DNA of 19,130 bases from positions 1 to 19,130 of the forward strand of contig DASUWK010000006.1 of the NCBI GenBank assembly GCA_036378435.1. Reading direction: 5' to 3'. The DNA comes from DASUWK01 sp036378435 (GTDB lineage: Bacteria > Chloroflexota > Dormibacteria > Dormibacterales > Dormibacteraceae). Below, piece by piece: positions 1 to 7,278 of this stretch. A model generated the notes under the pieces. That model searched no databases, was not told the DNA's origin, and saw only the letters and a list, made by a program, of their open reading frames with translations. Within the stretch, counting starts at the first letter, position 1. Every line of letters begins with the position of its first letter. A program made the translations under genes and the position numbers.

Positions 1-189
1 GTCGCCAAGGCCTTCCAGGGCCGCTGCCTCGAGGAAGGCTTGATCGTCAACGCCGTGGACGACCACTCGATCCGGTTGGTGCCGCCGCTGATCCTCGGCC
101 CGCAGGACATCGTGGAGGCGGGCGAGAAGATGAGGGCTGCGTTAGCAAGCACCCCTCCCGTAATGGGGAGGGGCAGGGGAGGGCGGTGA
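1..189 (+). CDS. argD: Acetylornithine aminotransferase, C-terminal 62 residues (partial)
   Basis: The window opens inside this frame, which stops with TGA at 187-189. The residues read VAKAFQGRCLEEGLIVNAV, then IRLVPPLILG and a final helix, the normal end of a class III PLP-dependent aminotransferase of the ArgD type. That enzyme makes N-acetylornithine from the semialdehyde in arginine synthesis. The assignment leans on the downstream argR-argG-argH genes as well as on the tail sequence, since the catalytic lysine lies outside the window. The last dozen residues (STPPVMGRGRGGR) look unlike the family and come from a G-rich, palindromic tract, so the tract seems to have extended the protein. 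The stop overlaps the argR start by 4 bp (GTGA), implying translational coupling. Confidence 0.8.
   Translation, partial: VAKAFQGRCLEEGLIVNAVDDHSIRLVPPLILGPQDIVEAGEKMRAALASTPPVMGRGRGGR
152..183 (+). repeat. G-rich palindromic tract at the argD/argR junction
   Basis: An 8-bp perfect hairpin (arms 152-159 and 166-173, loop GTAATG) leads into four consecutive G-runs spanning 165-183 with 1-2 nt loops, which fits the G-quadruplex rule. The last two G-runs are also the likely argR ribosome binding site, ending 2-3 nt before the GTG at 186. A related tract sits at the argG/argH junction. It resembles short palindromic G/C-run repeats scattered in many high-GC genomes, but I cannot test copy number here. 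Confidence 0.5.
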
Positions 190-569
190 CCAGTTCGAAA
201 GAAGAACGCCACCAGGCCATCCTCGACCTCATCTCCGCGCGCCAAGTCCACACGCAGCAGGAGCTGGCCGAGGCCCTCGGCACGACCCAGGCCACGGTCA
301 GCCGCGACATCCAGGAGCTCGGCCTGGTGCGCACGCCGGCCGGCTACCGATCCGGCAACGGGGTTTTCCGCGAGCACGTGCTCGCGGTGGATGTGGTCGG
401 ATTCCTGGCTGTGATCAAGACGCCGCCGGGAGCCGCGCACCTCGTGGCTCGGGCCGTCGACGAGGCTCGGCTGGACGGGGTGGTCGGCACGCTCGCCGGC
501 GACGACACCGTCTTCGCGGTGCTGCAGGACGGCGGCGCGGCGGAGCTCAGGAGGGCTCTCCATGTCTGA
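186..569 (+). CDS. argR: Arginine repressor ArgR
   Basis: A 127-aa transcription factor of the ArgR/AhrC family, which hexamerises with arginine and binds ARG boxes. The N-terminal winged helix is at about residues 6-55, with recognition helix TTQATVSRDIQELGLV at 33-48. The C-terminal arginine-binding/oligomerisation domain is at about 66-127 with the GTLAGDDT signature at 101-108, whose acidic residues contact arginine in characterised members. It is shorter than the usual 149-156 aa: the segment before the recognition helix and the interdomain linker are both trimmed. It starts with GTG overlapping the argD stop and ends 8 bp inside argG, so it is co-transcribed with the genes it presumably controls. 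I saw no clear ARG box inside the window; the operator is probably upstream of argD or of the operon start. Confidence 0.92.
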   Translation: MTSSKEERHQAILDLISARQVHTQQELAEALGTTQATVSRDIQELGLVRTPAGYRSGNGVFREHVLAVDVVGFLAVIKTPPGAAHLVARAVDEARLDGVVGTLAGDDTVFAVLQDGGAAELRRALHV

Positions 570-1827
570 GGGCAAGCGCCTGGTGCTGGCCTACTCCGGC
601 GGACTCGACACCTCGGTCTGCATCCGCTGGCTCAAGGACCAGGGCTGGGACGTGGTCGCGCTCACGATCGACCTCGGCGAGAAGAAGGACCTCGAGGCGA
701 TCCAGCGGCGCGCCCTGAAGGTCGGCGCGTCGACCGCCTACGTCGTCGACGGCCGCGTTCCGTTCCTCCAGAACTTCGTCTGGCCGTCGCTCCAGGCGGG
801 CGCCGTCTACGAGAAGACCTACCCGCTGGCCACCGCTCTGGGCCGCCCGCTGATCGCCGCGCTCCTGGTGGAGGTCGCGCGCCGCGAGGGCGCGCAGGCG
901 ATCTCGCACGGCTCGACCGGCAAAGGCAACGACCAGGTGCGGTTCGACGTCACCACGGCCGCCATCGCTCCGGACCTGCAGGTGGTCGCGCCGGTGCGGG
1001 AGTGGGGGATGAACCGCGACGACGAGATCGAATATGCCCGTGAGCACGGGATCGAGGTGCCGGCCACCGTCGAGTCGCCCTATTCGACGGACGAGAACCT
1101 CTGGGGCCGGTCGATCGAGGCCGGCATCCTCGAGGACCCCTGGGCCGAGCCGCCGAAGGACGTTTGGGAATGGACGCGCGATCCGCGCGACTGTCCCGAC
1201 CAGCCGCACTACATCGAGCTCGGCTTTCGCGAAGGCCTGCCCGTGGCGCTCGACGGCCGGCCCGTCGACGCTCTCGAGCTCGTCACCACGCTCAACCAGC
1301 TCGGCGGCGACCACGGCGTCGGGCGCATCGACCACGTCGAGAACCGGCTGATCGGCATCAAGTCTCGCGAGATCTACGAGGCGCCGGCGGCGGTGATCCT
1401 CCTCGCCGCGCATCAGGCGCTGGAGGACCTCACGCTGACGAAGGAGGTCGCGCGGTTCAAGGACACCGTGTCGGCCCAGTGGGCGCAGATGGTCTACGAC
1501 GGCCTCTGGTTCAGCCCGCTGCGCGAGGCCCTGTACGCGTTCGTCGCCCACACCCAGCGGCACGTCACGGGCGAGGTGCGGCTGAAGCTGTTCAAGGGCA
1601 ACCTCGGCGTCGTCGGGAGGAAGTCGCCGGAGCAGCTCTACCGGCTCGAGCTGGCCACCTATGGCGCCGGCGACGAGTTCGACCAGAGCGCGGCAGCGGG
1701 CTTCATCAAGGTCTGGGGCCAGGGGCTGCGCACCGCCGCGGCGGTGCAGGGCCGGTTGGCCGGCATGGACTTGAGCGCCCTGCTGGGACCGGACGTCAAG
1801 CGGCTTAGCGCTCCTGGGGAGGGCTAG
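562..1827 (+). CDS. argG: Argininosuccinate synthase
   Basis: Joins citrulline and aspartate using ATP to give argininosuccinate, the penultimate step of arginine synthesis, in the cytoplasm. The 421-aa product has the N-type ATP pyrophosphatase loop AYSGGLDTS at residues 10-18, the SHGSTGKGNDQVRF citrulline/aspartate-binding segment near 115-128, and SPYSTDENLWGRSIE near 171-185, all diagnostic. The length is slightly above the common 400 aa because of a short C-terminal tail ending SAPGEG, encoded by a G-rich tract shared with the next junction. The ATG at 562 is preceded by an AGGAGG-type site (about 549-555) inside argR, and the genes overlap by 8 bp. No key residues appear to be missing. 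Confidence 0.97.
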   Translation: MSEGKRLVLAYSGGLDTSVCIRWLKDQGWDVVALTIDLGEKKDLEAIQRRALKVGASTAYVVDGRVPFLQNFVWPSLQAGAVYEKTYPLATALGRPLIAALLVEVARREGAQAISHGSTGKGNDQVRFDVTTAAIAPDLQVVAPVREWGMNRDDEIEYAREHGIEVPATVESPYSTDENLWGRSIEAGILEDPWAEPPKDVWEWTRDPRDCPDQPHYIELGFREGLPVALDGRPVDALELVTTLNQLGGDHGVGRIDHVENRLIGIKSREIYEAPAAVILLAAHQALEDLTLTKEVARFKDTVSAQWAQMVYDGLWFSPLREALYAFVAHTQRHVTGEVRLKLFKGNLGVVGRKSPEQLYRLELATYGAGDEFDQSAAAGFIKVWGQGLRTAAAVQGRLAGMDLSALLGPDVKRLSAPGEG

Positions 1828-1835
1828 GGAGGGGC
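1815..1835 (+). repeat. G-rich tract at the argG/argH junction
   Basis: Four G-runs in the pattern GGGG-A-GGG-CTA-GGG-A-GGGG fill the end of argG and the 8-nt gap to argH. The tract again fits a G-quadruplex and contains the argH Shine-Dalgarno sequence. It is similar in sequence and position to the tract at 165-183, differing mainly in run lengths. Confidence 0.45.
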
Positions 1836-3167
1836 GTGTCCAAACTCTGGGGCGGCCGCTTCACGGGCTCGCTGCTCCCTGAGCTCGACCGCTTCGCCAG
1901 CTCGCTGGAGCAGGACCTCGAGCTGTTCGAGTACGACATCGCCGGCTCGATCGCACATGCGCGCGGGCTACACGCCGCAGGACTGCTGACCAAGGGGCAG
2001 CTGCAGGCGATCGAACGGGGCCTGAAGCGGGTCCACGCGGAGCTGCGCTCGGGCTCTTTCGAGTTCGCCGAGTCGGACGAGGACATCCACACCGCCGTCG
2101 AGCGCCGCCTGACCGAGCTGGCGCCGGACGCCGGGGGCCGCCTCCACGCGGGCCGCTCCCGCAACGACCAGGTGGCCACCGACCTTCGGCTCTACTGCCG
2201 CGCCGCCTGCTCGGGCCTGGCGCAGCGGCTGGCGGTCGCCGTGGCCGGGCTCGCCGAGCAGGGCCGCCGTTACGCGGCGGCGCCGATGCCGGGGTACACG
2301 CACCTCCAGCGCGCCCAGCCGGTGACCGCCGGCCATCACCTCCTCGCGCACGCGGAGGCGCTCCTGCGCGACGCGGACCGGCTACGCCACGCCTATGCGG
2401 CGGCGGACGAGCTACCCCTCGGCTCCGGCGCGCTCGCCGGCTCCACGCTTGCGCTGCACCGGGAGGTGGCGCAGAAGGAGCTCGGCTTCAGCCGTCTCAC
2501 CGAGAACTCGATGGACGCGGTCGCCGACCGCGACTTCGTGCTCGACCTGATCCACGCCTGCACGGTGATCGGCCTGCACCTGTCACGTCTGGCCGAGGAC
2601 CTGGTCTTGTGGTCGACCAGCGAGTTCGGCTTCCTGAAGCTGGGCGATGAGGTTTCGACCGGCTCGAGCTTGATGCCCCAGAAGCGCAACCCCGACATCG
2701 CGGAGCTCCTGCGCGGTCGCTCTGGCCGGGCGCTCGGCGCCTACACCGGCCTGGCCGCGGTCTTGAAGGGCTTGCCGCTGACCTACGACCGGGACCTCCA
2801 GGAGGACAAGCCGCACCTCTTCCTGGCGGTCGACGCGACCCTCGACTCGCTCGAAGCGGCCGCGCTGCTCACGCAGCACCTGGAGCTGGACGAGAAGAGG
2901 ATGGCGAAGGCGGCCGCCGATACCGACCTCCTGGCGACGGACACGGCCGAAGCCCTCGTCAGCGAGGGGGTGCCGTTCCGCGAGGCCCATCACGTGGTGG
3001 GCCGGCAGGTCGCGGCCGGCGAGCACCGGCCGCCGGGTAACGCCAAGGCGTCGCTGCGGGCGCGCGGCATTCCGAGCCGCGCGCGGGCGCGCGCCAAGAC
3101 GGTGCTCGCCACCGCCGAGCGGCTCAACGCGTGGGCCGCATCGCACCCGCCCAAGCTCCCGCTGTAG
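1836..3167 (+). CDS. argH: Argininosuccinate lyase
   Basis: Splits argininosuccinate into arginine and fumarate, the last biosynthetic step. It begins MSKLWGGRFTG, typical of the family, from a GTG 8 nt after argG. Conserved blocks are HAGRSRNDQVATDLRL (about 108-123), GYTHLQRAQPV (about 151-161) and the fumarase/aspartase-superfamily signature GSSLMPQKRNPD at 276-287, which carries the catalytic serine. The protein is 443 aa, somewhat short of the usual 460-470. The missing part is in the C-terminal domain: after EAHHVVGRQVAAGEH (about 388) the sequence goes to an Arg/Ala-rich segment without the leucine-rich stretch and GGTAP-like motif normally found there. The core active site is intact, so I expect activity. 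Confidence 0.96.
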   Translation: MSKLWGGRFTGSLLPELDRFASSLEQDLELFEYDIAGSIAHARGLHAAGLLTKGQLQAIERGLKRVHAELRSGSFEFAESDEDIHTAVERRLTELAPDAGGRLHAGRSRNDQVATDLRLYCRAACSGLAQRLAVAVAGLAEQGRRYAAAPMPGYTHLQRAQPVTAGHHLLAHAEALLRDADRLRHAYAAADELPLGSGALAGSTLALHREVAQKELGFSRLTENSMDAVADRDFVLDLIHACTVIGLHLSRLAEDLVLWSTSEFGFLKLGDEVSTGSSLMPQKRNPDIAELLRGRSGRALGAYTGLAAVLKGLPLTYDRDLQEDKPHLFLAVDATLDSLEAAALLTQHLELDEKRMAKAAADTDLLATDTAEALVSEGVPFREAHHVVGRQVAAGEHRPPGNAKASLRARGIPSRARARAKTVLATAERLNAWAASHPPKLPL

Positions 3168-3170
3168 CCT
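3165..3170 (+). promoter_or_regulatory. Candidate -10 element (TAGCCT) for coaX
   Basis: The hexamer TAGCCT fits TANNNT and ends 8 nt before the coaX ATG, a spacing that would give a leaderless or nearly leaderless mRNA. Its first three bases are the argH stop codon. No convincing -35 and no Shine-Dalgarno site are seen before this ATG. It is supported mainly by recurrence of the same layout elsewhere in the window. Confidence 0.35.
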
Positions 3171-3178
3171 TCGCCGCC

Positions 3179-3964
3179 ATGTTGCTTGCCATCGACGTCG
3201 GCAACACCAACGTTCACATCGGCCTCTACGACGCCGATGCGCTCGCCGCGGACTGGCGGCTCAGCTCGCGCACCGACCGGACGGCCGACGAGGTCGGCGC
3301 AGAGATCGTGCAGCTGCTGCAGCTGCGCGGCTTTCAGCGCTCGGACGTAACAAGCGCGGTCATCGGCAGCGTGGTGCCGAGCCTGAACCCCGCGCTGATC
3401 GAGGCGATGCATCGCTACCTCGGCGTCGACCCGGTGATGGTCGCGCCCGGCACCAAGACCGGCGTCAAGATCCTGTACCAGGACGTCAACCAGGTGGGTG
3501 CCGACCGCGTCTGCAACGCGCTGGCGGCGTTCACGAAGTACGGCGGCCCGGCCGTGATCATCGATTTCGGGACCGCGGTCACCTACGACGCGATCTCCAA
3601 GAACGGCGAGTACCTTGGCGGCGCCATCGCGCCCGGCGTGGAGATTTCGCTGGCGGCGCTGGTCGCCCAAACCGCCTTGCTGCGGCGGGTCGAGGCGGTG
3701 CCTCCCGACAGCGTAATCGGTCGCAACACGCCGGCCGCGATCCAGTCCGGCCTGATGTGGGGCTTCGTGGCGCAGGTGGAGGGGATGGTCAAGCGGATGG
3801 TCGCCGAGCTGGGGGGCGAGGCGCGTGTCGTCGCGACCGGAGGCCAGGCTGCACTGGTGGCCGAGCTGACCGGTGGCGTCATCGAGACCGTCGACCCTCT
3901 GCTGACCCTGGAGGGACTGCGGCTGATCCACAGCCAAAACTCGGATCGCCGCGAGCAGCCTTAA
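3179..3964 (+). CDS. coaX: Type III pantothenate kinase
   Basis: Phosphorylates pantothenate with ATP, the first step of coenzyme A synthesis. The product of 261 aa matches the family length (about 255-260). It begins MLLAIDVGNTNVHIGLYD, where DVGNTN is the phosphate-binding loop of the ASKHA fold. VGADRVCNALAAF (about 104-116) and IDFGTAVTYDAI (about 127-138), followed by GGAIAPGVEIS, complete the CoaX signature. I chose the ATG at 3179 over an in-frame GTG at 3131, because the latter would overlap argH and add 16 residues before the conserved N-terminus. The gene follows argH by 11 nt and may be read from that operon or from its own weak -10 element. Confidence 0.95.
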   Translation: MLLAIDVGNTNVHIGLYDADALAADWRLSSRTDRTADEVGAEIVQLLQLRGFQRSDVTSAVIGSVVPSLNPALIEAMHRYLGVDPVMVAPGTKTGVKILYQDVNQVGADRVCNALAAFTKYGGPAVIIDFGTAVTYDAISKNGEYLGGAIAPGVEISLAALVAQTALLRRVEAVPPDSVIGRNTPAAIQSGLMWGFVAQVEGMVKRMVAELGGEARVVATGGQAALVAELTGGVIETVDPLLTLEGLRLIHSQNSDRREQP

Positions 3965-3970
3965 CCGGTC

Positions 3971-3976
3971 TAAAAT
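3971..3976 (+). promoter_or_regulatory. Candidate -10 element (TAAAAT) for greA
   Basis: TAAAAT differs from the TATAAT consensus at one base and ends 10 nt before the greA ATG in an otherwise GC-rich stretch. A start site a few bases downstream would give a leader of only a few nucleotides. No Shine-Dalgarno site is visible in the 22-nt coaX-greA gap. Confidence 0.5.
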
Positions 3977-3986
3977 CCCGCTTCCG

Positions 3987-4454
3987 ATGGAGACCAAACG
4001 GGTTTTCCTCACTCGGGCGGGCCTGAAGAAGGTCGAGGACGAGCTTGCGGAGCTGGTCAGCCAGCGCCGGCCGGAGGTGGCCGAGCGCATCCGCGTCGCG
4101 CGGAGCTTCGGTGAGCTGTCCGAGAACACCGAGTACATCGAGGCCAAGAACGAGCAGGCGCTGGTCGAAGGCCGCATCGTGAGGCTCGAGGACCTGCTGA
4201 ACCACGCGGTCCTGATCGAGGATGAGGAGCGCGCCAAGGGCGTGGTCGACCTCGGCGCTCGCGTCGTCGTCGTCACCGACGAGGGCGAGGAGACCTACAA
4301 CATCGTCGGCGCGACCGAAGCCGATCCCCTGCGCGGCCTCATCTCGAACGAGTCGCCGCTCGGCCGGGCGCTGGTCGGGCACAAAGCCGGAGAGGTGGTC
4401 GACTGGGAGGCACCGGCCGGCCGCAGCTCGGTCAAGATCAAGAAGGTTTCCTAG
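3987..4454 (+). CDS. greA: Transcription elongation factor GreA
   Basis: Binds the secondary channel of RNA polymerase and stimulates cleavage of backtracked transcripts. The 155-aa protein has the N-terminal coiled coil (about 1-78) with the acidic tip in SFGELSENTEYIEAKNEQ (about 45-62), whose Asp/Glu residues place Mg2+ in the polymerase active site. Next comes the C-terminal FKBP-like domain (about 82-155) with GEETYNIVGATEADP and the ending SSVKIKKVS. Its length agrees with the usual 157-158 aa. The ATG at 3987 is the only sensible start. It sits between coaX and lysS on the same strand and is followed by a hairpin, so it may form its own transcript. Confidence 0.97.
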   Translation: METKRVFLTRAGLKKVEDELAELVSQRRPEVAERIRVARSFGELSENTEYIEAKNEQALVEGRIVRLEDLLNHAVLIEDEERAKGVVDLGARVVVVTDEGEETYNIVGATEADPLRGLISNESPLGRALVGHKAGEVVDWEAPAGRSSVKIKKVS

Positions 4455-4466
4455 GCAAGAGGAGGC

Positions 4467-4487
4467 CCGGTCGGAACTCCGGACCGG
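4467..4487 (+). terminator. Hairpin after greA
   Basis: The 21-nt sequence has arms CCGGTC and GACCGG (6 bp), plus two inner G-C pairs if one G is bulged, around loop AACT. It starts 12 nt past the greA stop. There is no U-tract, so termination is plausible but not shown. The rest of the 4455-4638 gap holds another small palindrome (CGCACC/GGTGCG near 4544) and no gene I can support; I found no T-box motif. Confidence 0.35.
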
Positions 4488-4638
4488 ATCTACGGCGCCC
4501 AGGCAGCCGCTTCCGTTGTCGCGTTCTGCGCTTCTCGCTCACGCACCCTGGTGCGCTCGCTGCGGTGCTCGCCCGCTTCTCGGCATCGACCGCCTGGAGG
4601 GCCGCATCTCTCGCCCCGGCTCCCGACCGGGCCTCCTT

Positions 4639-4644
4639 TAACCT
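4639..4644 (+). promoter_or_regulatory. Candidate -10 element (TAACCT) for lysS
   Basis: TAACCT fits TANNNT and lies in the only AT-leaning patch of the greA-lysS gap. It ends 6 nt before codon ATC 4651, the apparent N-terminal end of the LysS reading frame; the TAA is also the in-frame stop that bounds the frame. Confidence 0.35.
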
Positions 4645-4650
4645 TTTCCG

Positions 4651-6027
4651 ATCGAACCGGACGACGATCTGCCGCCCGTTCTCGCCGACCGCCGCCGCAA
4701 GCTGGAGCGCATCCTCGCGGGCGGCGGTGAGGCGTACGCACGCGACTATCCCCGCTCGCACACGGCCGGGCAGGCGCGCGAAGCCGAAGGCCAGGAGGTG
4801 GCCGTCGCCGGCCGGATCATGGGCAAGCGCCTGCTCGGCAAGGTGACGTTCGCCGACCTGGTCGATGCCTCAGGCCGCATTCAGATCCAGGCGCGCGAGG
4901 ACACCGTCGGCGCCGAGCGGCACGCGGAGTTCGCCGATCTCGATCTCGGCGACATCGTCGGCGCCTCGGGGCCGGTGATCGTCACCAAGCGCGGCGAGAT
5001 CACGGTTGAGGTGCGCGATTTCCGGCTGCTCAGCAAGGCCCTGCGGCCGCTGCCGGAGAAGTGGCACGGCCTGCAGGACGTCGAGGCGCGCTACCGGCAG
5101 CGCTACGTGGACCTGCTCGCGAACCCGCTCGTCCGTGAGGTCTTCACAGCCCGGACGCGGATCCTCGCCGCCCTGCGCGCTGCGCTGGACGCCCGCGGCT
5201 TCCTCGAGGTGGAGACGCCGGTGCTGCAGCCGATCCCGAGCGGCGGTCACGCGAAGCCGTTCGTCACCCACTACAACGTGCTCCACCGCGACGTCTACAT
5301 GCGGATCGCGCTCGAGCTCTACCTGAAGCGGCTGATCGTGGGCAACCTGGAACGCGTCTACGAGCTGGGCAGGTGCTTTCGCAACGAGGGCATGTCGCCA
5401 CGCCACAACCCCGAGTTCACGATGCTCGAGGCGTACCAGGCGTACGCGACCTATGAGGACGTGATGGAGCTCACCGAGCAACTCGTCTCGGCCGCTGCCG
5501 GAGCCGCCGGCGGTGGGCTCGAGATCACCTACCAGGGCCGCGCCCTGGATCTGACGCCGCCCTACCGCCGCGAGCGGATGGCGGACCTCGTGCGCGAGGC
5601 GACCGGCCGCGAGCTCGTCGGCCTCGAGCTGTTCGAGGCGTACGAGGAGCACGTCGAGCCGGCGATATGGGACCCCGTGTTCGTGATCGACTACCCCGTC
5701 GAGGTGTCGCCGCTCGCGCGGAAACGGCCGGACGATCCCCGCTTTGTCGAGCGCTTCGAGCTCGTCATCGCCGGGCGTGAGCACGCGAACGCGTTCACCG
5801 AGCTGACCGATCCGATCGACCAGCGGGCGCGCTTCGAAGAGCAGCAGCGGCGGCGGGAGCAGGGCGACGAAGAGGCGATGCCGTTCGACGAGGACTTCCT
5901 CGTCGCGCTCGAGTACGGCATGCCGCCCACCGGCGGGCTGGGCATCGGCGTCGACCGGCTGGTGATGCTGCTGACCGACCAGCCTTCGATCCGCGACGTC
6001 CTCCTCTTCCCGCAGATGCGGGACTGA
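4651..6027 (+). CDS. lysS: Lysyl-tRNA synthetase, class II (non-canonical start)
   Basis: Charges tRNA-Lys. In order: N-terminal helix DDLPPVLADRRRKLERIL, an OB-fold anticodon-binding domain (about residues 50-130), KALRPLPEKWHGLQDVEARY, catalytic motif 1 near PIPSGG, motif 2 GRCFRNEGMSPRHNPEF, and motif 3 GMPPTGGLGIGVDRL near the end. The first ATG/GTG/TTG in frame is GTG 4798, which would remove about 49 residues clearly homologous to the family N-terminus. Back to the in-frame TAA at 4639 there is only ATC 4651 and CTG 4669. I therefore list the whole frame from 4651 (458 codons) and regard the start as unresolved. Compared with the usual 490-500 aa, roughly 28 residues appear to be absent between ATGRELVG (about 316-323) and FEAYEEHVEP. 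Conserved catalytic motifs are kept. Confidence 0.93.
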   Translation: MEPDDDLPPVLADRRRKLERILAGGGEAYARDYPRSHTAGQAREAEGQEVAVAGRIMGKRLLGKVTFADLVDASGRIQIQAREDTVGAERHAEFADLDLGDIVGASGPVIVTKRGEITVEVRDFRLLSKALRPLPEKWHGLQDVEARYRQRYVDLLANPLVREVFTARTRILAALRAALDARGFLEVETPVLQPIPSGGHAKPFVTHYNVLHRDVYMRIALELYLKRLIVGNLERVYELGRCFRNEGMSPRHNPEFTMLEAYQAYATYEDVMELTEQLVSAAAGAAGGGLEITYQGRALDLTPPYRRERMADLVREATGRELVGLELFEAYEEHVEPAIWDPVFVIDYPVEVSPLARKRPDDPRFVERFELVIAGREHANAFTELTDPIDQRARFEEQQRRREQGDEEAMPFDEDFLVALEYGMPPTGGLGIGVDRLVMLLTDQPSIRDVLLFPQMRD

Positions 6028-6030
6028 GCC

Positions 6031-7278
6031 GTGCTGGCGCTCGACCTCATCCGACGCGATCCCGAGTCCGTGCGCCGTGCCGCCGAGCTGAAGGGCGAGC
6101 CGGCGCCGGTCGACGAGATCCTGGATCTCGACCGTCGCTGGCGTGAGCACCTGACCGTCGCCGAGAACGCGCGAGCGGAGCAGAAGCAGCTGTCGCGGCG
6201 GTTCGCCGAGACGAAGGACGGGGCTGATCTCGACCTGGCGAAGCAGGTCGGCGAGCAGGCCAAAGCCGAGCAGACGCAGGCCGACGAGATCAAAGACCGG
6301 CTTGACGAGCTGCTGCTCCTGGTGCCGAACCTCTTTGACGCCAGCGTTCCTATCGGCGAGACCGAGGCGGACAACGTGGTGGCGCGCGAGTGGGGCGAGC
6401 GGCCGCGGTTCGACTTCGAGCCGCGCCCGCACTACGAGCTGGAGGTCGGCTTCGACTTCGAGCGCGCAGCCAAGGTCTCAGGTTCGCGGTTCACGTTCCT
6501 GGTCGGCCCCGTGGCGCGGCTCGAGCGAGCGCTCGCCCAGTTCATGCTCGACGTCCACACGAGAGAGCACGGCTACACGGAGGTCGCGCCGCCGTACCTC
6601 GTGAACAGCACCACGATGATCGGGACCGCGAACCTGCCGAAGTTCGCGGAGGATTCCTTCCGCATCGAGGGCCGCGACCTGTGGCTGGTCCCGACGGCCG
6701 AGGTGCCCGTCACCAACCTGCACCGCGACGAGATCCTGGACGCCGCCGAGCTGCCGCGGCGCTACGTCGCGTTCTCGCCGTGCTTCCGGTCGGAGGCCGG
6801 CGCCGCCGGCAAGGACACGCGCGGCTTCATCCGGCAGCACCAGTTCCACAAGGTGGAGCTGGTCAAGTTGTGCGCGCCGGAGTCATCGCTCGACGAGCTC
6901 GAGTCGCTGGTCGCCGACGCGGCCTCGATCCTGGAGCGGCTCGGCCTGCACTACCGGGTGCTGCTCATGTGCACGGGCGACATGGGTTTCGCCCAGTTCA
7001 AGAAGTACGACCTGGAAGCCTGGGCGCCCGGGGTCGGGCGCTTCCTCGAGGTGTCCTCCTGCTCGGTGTTCAACGACTTCCAGGCGCGGCGCGCGAACAT
7101 CCGCTACCGGCCGGCCGCCGGCGAGGCGCCCCGGTTCGTCCACACGCTCAACGGCAGCGGGCTGGCGACGATCCGCGTGGTCGACGCCGTGCTCGAGACC
7201 TATCAGCAAGCGGACGGAACGGTGCGAGTGCCGGAGGTCCTGCAGCCTTACCTGGGCGGCGCCGAGTTCCTGATCTAG
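6031..7278 (+). CDS. serS: Seryl-tRNA synthetase
   Basis: Charges tRNA-Ser, and also tRNA-Sec where present. The 415-aa product has the N-terminal long antiparallel coiled coil (about 25-105, e.g. RRFAETKDGADLDLAKQVGE) that reads the long variable arm of tRNA-Ser. The catalytic core follows with VAPPYLVNSTTM, motif 2 FRSEAGAAGKDTRGFIRQHQ and motif 3 NGSGLATIRVVDAVLE, ending in VPEVLQPYLGG. Start GTG 6031 lies 3 nt after the lysS stop, so the two synthetases are probably co-transcribed. A tRNA-Ser gene lies 2.7 kb downstream. The stop codon overlaps the stop of the converging response-regulator gene within the tetranucleotide CTAG. Confidence 0.97.
   Translation: MLALDLIRRDPESVRRAAELKGEPAPVDEILDLDRRWREHLTVAENARAEQKQLSRRFAETKDGADLDLAKQVGEQAKAEQTQADEIKDRLDELLLLVPNLFDASVPIGETEADNVVAREWGERPRFDFEPRPHYELEVGFDFERAAKVSGSRFTFLVGPVARLERALAQFMLDVHTREHGYTEVAPPYLVNSTTMIGTANLPKFAEDSFRIEGRDLWLVPTAEVPVTNLHRDEILDAAELPRRYVAFSPCFRSEAGAAGKDTRGFIRQHQFHKVELVKLCAPESSLDELESLVADAASILERLGLHYRVLLMCTGDMGFAQFKKYDLEAWAPGVGRFLEVSSCSVFNDFQARRANIRYRPAAGEAPRFVHTLNGSGLATIRVVDAVLETYQQADGTVRVPEVLQPYLGGAEFLI

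Noticed and set aside
547..1563. Long open frames antisense to argG, and others such as 4870-6432 and 16527-18866 on the minus strand
   Set aside because: They lie opposite well-recognised genes, are Arg/Ala/Leu-rich low-information translations typical of GC-rich antisense frames, and show no family motifs.
4455..4638. Possible T-box leader before lysS
   Set aside because: No T-box antiterminator consensus and no specifier stem-loop could be found; only small GC hairpins are present.
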